Assembly (NCBI RefSeq): GCF_016906535.1
Contig: NC_057378.1
Location: 1,364,001 to 1,428,000, forward strand
Reading direction: 5' to 3'
Length of the DNA stretch: 64,000 nucleotides
Origin: Rhizoctonia solani
Taxonomy: Eukaryota; Basidiomycota; Agaricomycetes; Cantharellales; Ceratobasidiaceae
A program made the position numbers and the translations under genes. Positions 1 to 10,232 of the stretch are shown here, one piece after another. Within the stretch, counting starts at the first letter, position 1, and every line of letters starts with the position of its first letter. The notes under the pieces were generated by a model. That model was not told where the DNA came from and ran no database searches. It saw only the letters and a list, made by a program, of their open reading frames with translations.

Positions 1-3000
1 GAGCTGCTCACTTTATATGCGGTCGATCATCGATAGGACCATATGCAGCATTAGGGTCCACGGCCATTAGCCCGACGTGGTGCATGGGCAACGGTTTATC
101 AACCAGGGGGTTCAGAACGTATTTGACCGCACTGGCAAGTACTGAAGTCAGAGTTCCTTGTTCTGATGGTCGGGAAGATGGCACAGGGGCAAGCGGAACA
201 TCTTTGGGCGGAGGAGCCGGGTTTGAATGTTCACCATCGTCCGAGGATTCTTCCAAATCAAAATAAGCAGGCGGGGTAGATGCTCCCGTCACCGATTGGG
301 ATGGAAGCTTCGAGGGGGTGGGGTGGTAGTGTCTGATCCAAGGGCTTTCCCGTAATGCTCAGTCAAGAGCTTCCGGGCCTCCTCGTCAACTGAAGATGCG
401 ACTCTACCTCCCGCGAATTCGGTGCTGACTTCGCATGCAGGTTTGGACCACGCAGAAGGCGGCATGATTGATGCGGGTCGAGAGCCAGAAGCACCCAGAG
501 TTGAGAACTTGGAAGGAAGACTTGGGCCCGAGTCGGCGGCCCGTTTGTGACTGAGAACGTTACGAAGGCCGAGCATCGACAGGTCTCGCGGGTTCTCTTT
601 GCGCGTAATCACTGTTGAATAAGATTCGGCTTCGCCCCATAATGACGGGTTGTCCTGGTCTGGATCAGGTATTGAGGGGGCAGTTTGGGGTGCGGGAGTA
701 GCAACTCGAGACGGAACAACCGATATGCTTGACATGGATTTCCCTAATCTGGAAGATGTATACCCTTCGTCGACTGACTCGACGTAACTCGTTACCCGGT
801 GGTTTCTAAGGTTTTCCAGCTCTGTCGCATAGTCTGCCGAACTTGAGGGCAAATTCAGTCAGTAAAATCAATCTTTTGGATTGACCAAGGAGAAATATAC
901 CTCAACGTAAAAGCAATAATGCTCCCTAGATCGCCCTCTCTCACAACAACATCACATCCCGGAATAACATGCGTTTCCTTTCCCCACCACCAAGGCTCTG
1001 AGCACTTGATTTCTCGAATGATATTCGAGCCCTGGACCTCGGGCGTATGTTTCTTCTCCCACGCCTTGATCCTGTTTACAGCACCCCGACCAAACATGAT
1101 AAACTGGCGCCGAACATCGTTCAGTGCGCCCGACCCAACACGCGAGAGTGATTCGTACAGTTCTCGTTCATTTAATGATAGCTGGGTACGTAGGCTTTTT
1201 AGGAGCACACGGTCGATCGCGGAGGGAGGGAAGAGAGGTGGTGTTGTGATTGGTAGAGCAGTAGGTGGTGGTGCGACAAGGGGTACAGGAGTCGCAAGGG
1301 CCAAGTCCGAACTTGTTTGTTGGTGTTCAACTGGTGGTGGAGGAGGTGGAGGAGGCGGGGGTGGAGGGGGCGCAGGCGTTGATAAAGGTGAAAGTCGTCT
1401 GGGGGATGGACCGCGTCTCAGCGCAAAGCCTTGCATCGATGCGCTTCTTGTCAGCGCGGGCATCCGGGGTACCTTGGCCAGCGAGGGCTGAGATGCTTTT
1501 CGAGCCAACGTAGGTGGCATACTCGACTTTTTTCTCGGTACTCGCGGTCTATCCTCGGTCTCGGTATCAGAATCTGGAGGAGTAGTAGGTAGGCGCTTGT
1601 GCGCAATCTCTGGGTTTGCTTCACGTGCCTCGAGATACGATTCCTTCAAATCCAGTTAAATTTACTGTGTAAGAAAGAGTTGATAAATGCAACTCACCAA
1701 TTCATCCAAATGATCCTTGATCCCCTTCCAGAAACTCGTGATCTGCAGACGAAGCTCAGACCGTACTCTTTCGTCAACAGCAAGGTCGGCTCCACCATGT
1801 CCCGTACGTATGGGAGTTCGGAGCATCCTGACTTTGGGTACTTTAACCTCGTACACATCGCGTACTTCCGAAGTTTCAAACGACGCCATCCACCCACTAT
1901 GCGAAAAGTGTCTGAGGATCGAGTGTCGGGAAGATGCAGTGTGTGGACATATGATGTGTCGAGAGATGATATAGACGGCGAATATATTAATAATTCAAGG
2001 AATTTAGCTAGAGAGAATAAACTGCATGTCGTTTTAGATGAGAAATCAGAGAGGTGAGGCGAAGTAACCTATTTACTCACAAGCCACCAGGACCAAGATC
2101 TTTCTTCTCCGTCCGTTCGCTGCAGACAGAACAGCCTAGCCATGTCTTGATGACGGAATTGTCTTCCTGTTCAATAGGGCTGGCCCCAATATCAACCCAC
2201 TCGTCATCCTCAGTTAAACGCAACACGATTCGCACTCGGTTGTGTATCCAACTCATCTACTCAGTCCAAAGAGAAAAACATCATCAATAAGACCGCCCGA
2301 AACCGTAAACAATAATCTTACCCGATGCTTGGAAACATATTCCCCGCACCCCGGCTCCTGGCACACATCATCTCGCTCAGCCGACTGGCACAACCGATTA
2401 ATAAACATCCCCAACGGCTCATCCAGCGCCAACTCGCTCCCATCACTAGCAACCTTGTCGCTGGCCTTGTTCCCGATCGTAGCGACGCTCTTCCCGACCG
2501 CAGTACCGGTCCTCGAACTCGTAGGAGAGTCCTTTTCGCGTCGGCTCGAGCCGGAAACCGTCGAGTCCCGCCGACCGTCGGCCTCTTGGTCGTCCCCGAA
2601 AATCGAGTCGGATTTGCTCGCGCCTTCGCCGGTGCCTTCGTCCTGCTGGCTCTCTTCCTCCTCAAAATCTAATGGAGACCTTCCGAACCTAAAGTACCGG
2701 TACGTCCGCCAGTGGGCCTGGACGCAAATCTTGGGTCCCGGAGTCTGCACAGTCGCCTGTCGATGGGACGTGGTCGTCGCTGTCGTTGTCGTTGTTGCCG
2801 CCGTAGCCTTTCGGCTGGCTGGAAGCCCGTAGCCCGAAGAAGGTCTCGAGCCGTCCGCGCTGGACTTGTCGTCAATCGGCTTGGGTTCGCTGATGATGTC
2901 CCCGCCCGTAACGCCCGCAGCAGTAGTCGCAGGTGCAGGGGACGTAACTGTTTCTTCCTTGCCCCCACCAATCCCGAGCGAGCCCATCACATCCACATAT

Positions 3001-4927
3001 TCGGCGTATAATACGGTTAAACCTTGGTGCCGCACGAACCCCGCCACACCACACATCCCGCGCCCCTTCCACTCTTTACCTGTCTTGGCTTTGCCCCGAC
3101 CGCGCTCCGACGGACGGTCATTCCGTTCTCGCTCTGAAGGCCGAATATGGACCCAGTGCGCAAGAGACCGCGTTCGCCGACGCCAAAGATACTATTTGCG
3201 CGCCACTGGTTGCGTAGGTCGACGGGACCGAGGTCCGCGCTTGATCCGGTGTTGCCTTTCCAGCCAAGGATCGAGGCTAGTCCTGCCTTTTCGTCTCCTG
3301 TGGGGCGCCGGAGGGTGCTTGCAGGGATTGGAGTTTGGGAACGTGACGGGACGGCGGAATCTTCGCCTATTCGGGGAATCGTACTCGCGGTGGAGGCAGT
3401 CAGTCGGGAGGCGGTTGCGCTGGTGGTGGTGGTGGTAGTGGTAGCGGCAACAACGGCCGCATTAGTCCCACTCGTGATAAAGTCTCCTAAATCCTCATTG
3501 GGGTCCATTTCTTTTTCAGCGAGCCTAACGATCAACCCCGGCGCGGTGAATGCAATTCCAGGACTGGTCGAGAGTACATTTGCTTCTGATTTAAGTGTTT
3601 CGAGTAATGCGGCGAAACCGCCGGGGACGGGGCGGGGAACATCAGGGGATGTAGGTGAACTAGACGGGAAAGCCACTACCCCAAGCGCATTCGATGCCGA
3701 TACGGTTGGTTGTGGCGCGACAGATTTGGGAGGGACGGGTGGAGCCACTTTTGGCGGCAAAGCAGGTCTCGGACCGGTTCCAGCGCTAATGGGACCCGTC
3801 GAGGAAAACACCCGGGTGAGATCGAGCGATGGTCTTGTGGGTCGTTGGTCATGGAGCGCGGGCGGGAGTGGGAATCAAAGCTACTTCTGCTGGGAACCGG
3901 AATTTCGGGAAGGGGTGTATTTCCCGAGCGGAGAGGCGAACGGCGGGTGACGGATGGGTGGCGTTGATTGGTATTGGGGCTCAGGCCATGTACAAGTTCG
4001 GATGTCTTGGCCAGGAAACCCCAGAGCCCGTGCCTTTGTTGTCGGAAGGGGTCAAGGGACCGGAAGACTCTGTCGAGGGAGGAATCGGAAGGGTGGCGGG
4101 AGTAGGGGGTGCAGGTGGTGGGGGATAAATCAACTTTACGTGTAAATCTCGCATCAAGCTGAGTTCAAGGTGTATAGCGAGGTGCACGTATACCTAGAAA
4201 ATACAATTTGAGGGCAAGATCACCCAATATGGAAATACGGGCACTGACGGCAATTCGCATAACCCGGCATAAAGACTCGTAAATGGCGGGAGATTTGACA
4301 CCTCGTACAGCAAACGTCCGCCGATGATAGCTGGCGGGGCCTCATTCTCGTCTGCTAATAAACGCCAGCGTATTGGACAAAGAGCAGACAAACAAACGGC
4401 AGAACAAACGTACCACAGACCCACTCGGCCAGTCCGAGTATAATCTCGCCTCCGTGGCCCAGAACCTTTCCTTTATACTCGAACCTGGGAAGTGTCCATG
4501 TGCCAGCCTCGAACTTGCACGCATAGCGATTGGCAACCGAGCCCCCGAAGCATCGCGAATGGTGGGACGAATGTGCTTGGGGAGGAGATGGCCAGGACCA
4601 AGTGTTTCGCAGCGCCATGTTTGTCCTCTTCGCCCGACTTGTTTACCGCCATAATAGCTCGATTGATATCCGCCAGTCTGGTTTCCCTATCCCAGCGCCC
4701 TCGTGATTCAGCCGATTCATGTCTTGCTCTCTGGCAATTCGTATTCCCGACATCCAGCCCCTGCTCTCGATAACCTGGCTCATCTCCCCCAATGCGCCCT
4801 CGAGACATCGTGCCCAGTCATCCGAAAGACCTTCCTCTCGTAGAACATGCACTAGCACATTATGCTCGTGCTCGATTGCGTCTTGGGTAAAGCCAAATGA
4901 GGACGGGGGCGATGATGGCCCCGACAT
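1..4927 (-). CDS. FAB1: FAB1/PIKfyve-type phosphatidylinositol 3-phosphate 5-kinase, N-terminal two thirds (partial)
   Basis: Known role of the family: makes PI(3,5)P2 on endosome/vacuole membranes. Seen here: many exons on the minus strand. The block before the kinase is diagnostic: an exon near 855-1050 reads WWWGKETHVIPG followed by VVREGDLGSIIAFTLRYIS, the FAB1 signature just upstream of the catalytic lobe, which lies beyond base 1. A cysteine-rich CCR region is spread over 1.7-2.75 kb (WRTYRYFRF, PLGMFINRLC, CQEPGC, WLGCSVCSERTEK, HIICPHTASSRHSILRHF). The chosen start at 4927 (MSGPSSPP) leads straight into a helix resembling the beginning of the chaperonin-like CCT domain (EHEHNVLVHVLREEGLSDDW). 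No FYVE zinc finger is visible, and the rest of the CCT domain is not recognisable at 3.1-4.6 kb, which is Pro/Ser/Thr-rich. Exons between 3.8 and 4.9 kb and the start are uncertain; 3.9-4.9 kb could be a separate gene. Linkers hold a run of 14 prolines (about 1340-1378). Confidence 0.75.
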
Positions 4928-6006
4928 AATAGACGGTGGTAGCCAGGTGCAAGCTCCGCTAGTGGCTTGTGCCGCCGGAGATTATGGCATCGGCTCACAC
5001 ATGACGCATGGCTAATTGTGGGGAACCGCCCGGCGCCTATGAGCCACGAGGTGGCGTTGCTCGGCCCGGCAGACGGTTGTAGTTTAACCTTGTTGGCGGA
5101 CACGTCAACAATAAACGTAGCAATAAAAGCGCAGGACGTTAATCATACGATGGAACCATCCGTGTACTCTATCTGGTTGGTCATACACTACAGAAATAGC
5201 CTCATTGTCATGAGCGCTATACCCAATCGATACCTAAGCTTGTGATAACGATAATTAGTCATTGACTGGTTTGCATGGTTTTTTGTCGTCCAATTAAATC
5301 ACATCCCTGTCCGCTTCCATGGCCGATCACGCTCATTGTTCGGCTTCTTACCCAGAAAGACTCAGTAGGACCAATTATTGGCCTTGAGTACCCGTCAGTG
5401 CCTCATAACTGAGCTTTAGACGGTCGGGGATGCACAATCACATCAATATCACATCTCTTCTAGAGCATATTTACATTGGCAACATCACAAACATCATAGG
5501 CATAAGAAATTAAATCGGCATCGCCCGCCCTTGTTAAGAACCAATATACGATGTGTAATAGACGATCCACACTCGCGTATATCTAACGTTTGCGTAGCCA
5601 CAATTCGTTCACAGCAACTATATTGAAAAAAACATGGGGTTAATCACTATGTGTAATTGTAAGAGTATAAGATAATTACCAAATACCCTCATAACACGGC
5701 CTTTCAGTTTGGCCTAGCACCAACCCGAACTAAGCCTTGAGGCTACTTGATTGGTAAGGTGCCACATCCCTAGTGTTCTAGAGGCTCTGGGACACCAATC
5801 GGTCATAGAGTAGAGGCTCCAGTGGGCAGGCCTAGTGCTCGAGGCTCCCAAGATACGCTTTCAGCATCTTTGCCTTTCAGAACATACAAGCCGACTCCGG
5901 TTCTGAACCCATGAGCTTCCCCGCTATACATCCTCGCGCGAACATCGCGGAATCGTTTCTCCAGCTAACTCATCCTGACTTCCCACTCAAACCTCGTCTG
6001 CCCACT
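4928..6006. other. Intergenic, 1.1 kb
   Basis: Presumed promoter side of the FAB1 gene and 3' flank of the next minus-strand gene. No coherent exon, RNA gene or repeat was recognised. AT-rich around 5470-5690. Confidence 0.5.
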
Positions 6007-6845
6007 TCACCTTTGCCGCTTCCCATTTCGCCCCCCATCACGCGTCTTCCATCTGGCGATACTCCTCAGCGACCAATTCTCAGGCCGCTCCTTATCACCG
6101 GGTATACACCCATGCTTCATCATCTCCATCCAGACTTCAAAATCGGCTCGCATCGAAGGTTTCGGTTCATTCTTTCCTTCCTTTGCGTCTTGCCGTCTCC
6201 GTTTGTCCTGTAGTTTTGCTGCAAGTCGGACTTCGCGCCCCCTTACGCGCATCTAGTAACCAGTCGTTCAGCACCAAGAGGGAACAAAGTATAATTTTAT
6301 CACTTACTCTATCCTCGGGTGGATACTTTGCTAAATTAGGCGGCGGTATGTCTCGTAGTACTCGCACAACAGAGATGCACTATGACGACAAAGATCGCAA
6401 CAATAAAAACAAATTCATCCATCACGTTCTATTCAAACTTATCATCATCATCAGGCTACTCACTCGATGCAATCAACCAACAATGCTGGCTCCAACGTTT
6501 TGCCTCCGATCGATGCGCCGTTCATGTCAGTTGTGCCCCACCCGATTCTTTGCGTCGATACCGGTGGAGAGGGCCAAGGCTGCATCGACCGGGGCGGAGC
6601 CATCTAAGGTGGTGTCGAGTGTGATTAGCTCGTCTTTGGTGACTGCTGGGAGAGGAATGTTTTCAGGTGTCGGGCTGGACGTGTATGAGCGGCTGGTGAG
6701 GTGATCCCATGGAACCGGCAAGGAGGTGCAACATCGAGTTCGGAGGTTGGGATGAACGAACTACTGGAGTAGCACTCCGAGTGTAGCGCATAAAAACGAA
6801 AATGGAGGAGGCTAAGGTAAGAACAATCCAACTGGTGGCTAGCAT
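6007..6845 (-). CDS. Small spliced gene of unknown function, basic C-terminus
   Basis: Not recognised. The last exon (about 6010-6254) encodes a strongly basic tail (REVRLAAKLQDKRRRQDAKEG, then FEVWMEMMKHGCIPGDKERP) and follows a convincing 5' GTAAGTG ... TAG intron at about 6255-6301; the exon before it reads RDIPPPNLAKYPPEDR. An ATG at 6845 opens a peptide with one hydrophobic span (SWIVLTLASSIFVFM) that could be a membrane anchor or targeting segment. The links between the 6.5-6.85 kb peptides and the C-terminal exons were not resolved, so this may be one gene or two. Membrane anchor plus basic tail would suit a small mitochondrial protein, but that is only a guess. Confidence 0.35.
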
Positions 6846-7109
6846 ATAGCTGCCTATAGATACCAGGGGATCTAAAACGGAAGTAGAGAACGTGCATGTA
6901 GCCTTGGTTTTATGAGTACGCTAGCCGGTGCCGGATTAGCAGGGTAAGCGATGGTGATTATTTTAGTAGGGGGAGCGGCAGAAAGGTTGCTGGTCTTAGT
7001 GGGTCTGTTGCGACTAATCAGGTTGATAAGGCGGTTAATCAATTCACCCAAGCCAGGAAACCCTAGAGAAAGAAATGTGAGCTTTAATTTAGGAAGTTCA
7101 GGACAAGAT

Positions 7110-8127
7110 TCACGGATTACCAGTTGACCTTTTACTCGAGCCTGGTAGAGAGCTACGAGGCTCCCGTAAATCGATAGGCGCGTAGTGGACCCGGACCGCT
7201 AGTGGAGTATACCGAATAGATACGGGAGCTGGAGGCCAAACCATCGTGCTCGAAGCACCGCGGGTTATTAGAACAGGATTATTGGAGCCGATGCAGCTGC
7301 AAGTCAAACGTCTGATTCAAGGCCACCAGCATGTTTGAACATGAAGTTCTCACCTAGTAGCTGACAATGGTTCCATATATTTTGGGTCTCCAATGGGAAT
7401 TATAAAGGCTAGTAGCCATACAATTATTAACAGGAAGTTAAACGCCATAGTCAACGTGGTGGAGCAGGGTACAATGCGTTGCTGATTCACTCGAAGAGGG
7501 ATTTTACACTCACACCACAGAGATATATATACCTCGTAGAATGAGACCAACGAGCACGTTGTTCTTGTGGCGAAGCGTCGCCATCCGAATAATCAGCTGG
7601 ACCATACCACGCTCGAACGCGGCGTATCAAGGTAGGATCGGGTTGGACCTTGACAGCCTCACGAATGATGGGCGCTTATGGCGACTCTTGGCCTGGAAGT
7701 TAACAACAGTCAATTCAGCATTTATCAATGTCGAGAATCAAGTCCATACCTCTGTAAAATTCTCATCTCGGCTGAGCAAAAACGAGCGCCCAGTATGACC
7801 GGTGATGACGCTAATTTAGGTGGTGCGAGCGCACACTGGACCTGTAAATTCTTCACCCTGAAGCTTGGCAAACCGGTTTATGTGTAAGTGCAATTAAGAC
7901 AGCCATCACCAGACCACGCACCCATCCTTGACCATCCGGAACCGGGTGATATAGATCGTGCAATCAAGTAAACTCTTGGTGCATAAATATGCAATAATTT
8001 CGTTTCTCGCACGTAGTTCAGAGTAAGGCTGCATACCGACGAAGGTAGCGGTATTCCGAGGACTCTTTGTGGCTTGCTCCAGCTGTGTTTTAGTTGTCCA
8101 TAGGGTTGGTAATGTGACATATTTCAC
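7110..8127 (-). CDS. Hypothetical spliced gene with one hydrophobic segment
   Basis: Not recognised. Two clean introns on the minus strand (7482-7532, GTATAT...AATCAG; 7297-7353, GTGAGA...TTGCAG) join in frame an exon with a membrane-like stretch (AFNFLLIIVWLLAFIIPIG) to a 60-residue tail containing VRVHYAPIDLREPRSSLPGS. Upstream open segments include VQPDPTLIRRVRAWYGPADY at about 7580-7650 and an ATG-led peptide at 8127 containing TATFVGMQPYSELRARNEII. The phase between these upstream pieces and the membrane exon does not fit with the splice sites I tried, so the 5' half may be wrong, decayed or belong to another gene. Confidence 0.3.
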
Positions 8128-9348
8128 AACAATGCCTATTAGACCAGATCTCGCCTTCTTTTGTCCGGTATCAAGGCCAAAGTCAGACTCCGTTGGTCAT
8201 GGGCCAGGTCCATTGGATTTCTAGCCATATGAGTGAGTTCGATGTCGTCACTGCTTTTGCTCCCGGTCCTATGATTAACACTGATTATATCGAATCATGA
8301 ATAGCCCGCCTCCTGTTCAGCAATAATCATACCGACCGACTATTATGACGCAGCAAAAGTACCGTATAACGAGACCTGATTAAGACCTAATATATACGAC
8401 TCCAGGGACGTCAGACAATAATAACTATTACTATGACCATACCTTAGCCCCTCGTTACAGGTAATTCGACCCCAAGGCCAATCAATAAAAAAAGTACAAC
8501 TGGGTTGGTCAGGTTATCTTTCGTTATGCAGATAACAATTAAGCTGGGTTTGAAGACATGAGATACGATGATGAGTGAACACCGTAATTACACAGAAACG
8601 ACTATTTTACGGAATATATGCGCTTTCGAGCACTCAAAAGATGCAGTTTAGAGCCAGCGTTCCTAAAAAACATGGTTTACTTGTTTTTAGGGTGCGAAAA
8701 TTGACATTGGAATTAAAGTCAGTATATCACTTCCATTTTGAGCTCGTGCCAATAATCAGCCCTTCGGATAAATATGCCCTTGGACGCAGTAAATCTACAA
8801 TCGGCTGCATGGGTAGTTGCAATTATGAAAGAGTAGTAGTCCTAAAATGTATTTCTTATATTACGAGAGCAAAGGTGTGGCACATTAGAAACACTTGACA
8901 CTTATCAGCCACAAGTTGGTGGATCGTAGCCCAAAGGAGTGTTTAACCTCAGAAGCTCCTAAGTGATAGCGTGAATGCATAGATCGCAACGGGGTAGGGA
9001 AAGCGCTCCAAATTAGGGATAGATTGCTTATATGCATTTGATAGGAGCAATGATACACGCTGAACACACGATATTCACTGTAGGGCCGGAACTAAGTTGA
9101 TCTTCTGAGCACGGTTCTGAGTGCCACACGTAGTGCCCTAACACATGGATCGTCGGGAGCGGATCGCTGAAATTCCATGTCGTTACCCCATAATACACTT
9201 GGAATGCAAGATCAACAATCAGCCACAAGTCTTTCCTGGTCCTATCACAATGGGCAAACATCTAAGAAACCAAACTCGATCATTAGTGCGTAATGTGTAA
9301 TTCCTAAACAAGAGCTAATCAAAACAACGTATATCCCAAGTCCAACGC
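8128..9348. other. Intergenic or decayed sequence, 1.2 kb
   Basis: AT-rich. Only short unsupported reading frames are present (the longest, 107 codons on + at 8575-8898, has no motif and no splice context). Short similar strings around CAGCCACAAGT recur at about 8900 and 9215. Nothing assignable. Confidence 0.4.
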
Positions 9349-10054
9349 TCAGGCCGCAGGAGTGGGCTCCTCAACTGGTTCGGCTAGTGCGTCCGGCTCG
9401 GCAGCAGGTCCAGGTTTTGGCAGGGTTGCAAGCCACTTTGTAACAGCCTTTTCATGCGCACTACAAAATAACCGTTAGCTATAGCTTAAGATAAGACAAA
9501 AAAAAAAATACGTAAACTGCAATACTGAGTCAAAGACATTTCGAACAACGCCTTCTTTATCAACACAGAAAGTCACTCGAGCTAGGGAGCATTCGATTTC
9601 AACAGGAAGATTAAGGACCCACAAAGCCAAGACACATACCCTCACTCAGCCCAAGCAACCCCTTGCCAACTTGGTATTTCTTCCTGGCTTCACCTTCGGT
9701 ATCGCACAACATCGGGTATGATAAGCCTTGAGCATCAACAAATGCCTTTTGTTTCGCGACTGCATCTCCACTTATTCCGACAATTTGAACATTATGGGTC
9801 TTGTAAAGTTCGTTGGAAGAGAGTGCGTCGCGGAAAGAGCACACTTCTTTTGTGCAGCCTGATATAGTAGTTCATAAGCGCGGAGATGAGGTAGAGCTTG
9901 CTCAGAGCGTACCATAGGTGCCAGCGGCAGGGAAGAAAAAGATAATAGTTGGGCGACCGGCAGTGGCGGGGTCAAGCTCGAACTGTTCGCCAGTGGCAGA
10001 TGCTAAGGTGACGGCCGGTGCAGCTTGACCAACAAGACCCTTGGGACCAGACAT
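9349..10054 (-). CDS. Peroxiredoxin, PrxQ/BCP (Dot5-like) type
   Basis: Thiol peroxidase: reduces H2O2 and organic hydroperoxides, recycled by thioredoxin in this family. Four exons. Start MSGPKGLVGQAAP at 10054. Exon 1 ends in the thioredoxin fold (TIIFFFPAAGTYG) and splices to CTKEVCSFRDALSS, giving the PrxQ active site with peroxidatic and resolving cysteines four residues apart (C-T-K-E-V-C). Exon 2 continues with VQIVGISGDAVAKQKAFVD and YPMLCDTEGEARKKYQVGKG. Exon 3 gives ARVTFCVDKEGVVRNVFDS; exon 4 gives the tail AHEKAVTKWLATLPKPGP and an Ala/Pro/Glu-rich end. About 200 residues, longer than bacterial BCP by the tail. No targeting peptide is obvious. Divergently transcribed from MTO1, with which it shares a short promoter; co-regulation in redox/mitochondrial stress would be inference. 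Confidence 0.92.
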
Positions 10055-10232
10055 TATGTATTTGGAGCGGAAGTGGATTGGGGACGTACGAAGAGGGAGG
10101 TCAAGCAAAGATACGGGACATACGCGCTCACAAATCGCGCTTTAATGCCTTCGATCCGTGGCTGTGCAAGACGGAGATCAATAACACTAAATGACAGGCG
10201 CTCGGCGACTCGGTAATTTGATCTCCATTTTC
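10055..10232. promoter_or_regulatory. Divergent promoter, peroxiredoxin/MTO1
   Basis: Only 178 bp separates the two start codons, so both promoters and both 5' UTRs must lie here or overlap the genes. No clear TATA box on either strand. Confidence 0.6.

Noticed and set aside
1340..1378. G-rich strand as a possible regulatory G-quadruplex
   Set aside because: It encodes a polyproline run in FAB1; the coding explanation suffices.
2242..3950. Several long plus-strand frames opposite the FAB1 gene
   Set aside because: The minus strand holds the FAB1 CCR block with matching splice sites; the plus frames are low-complexity complements.
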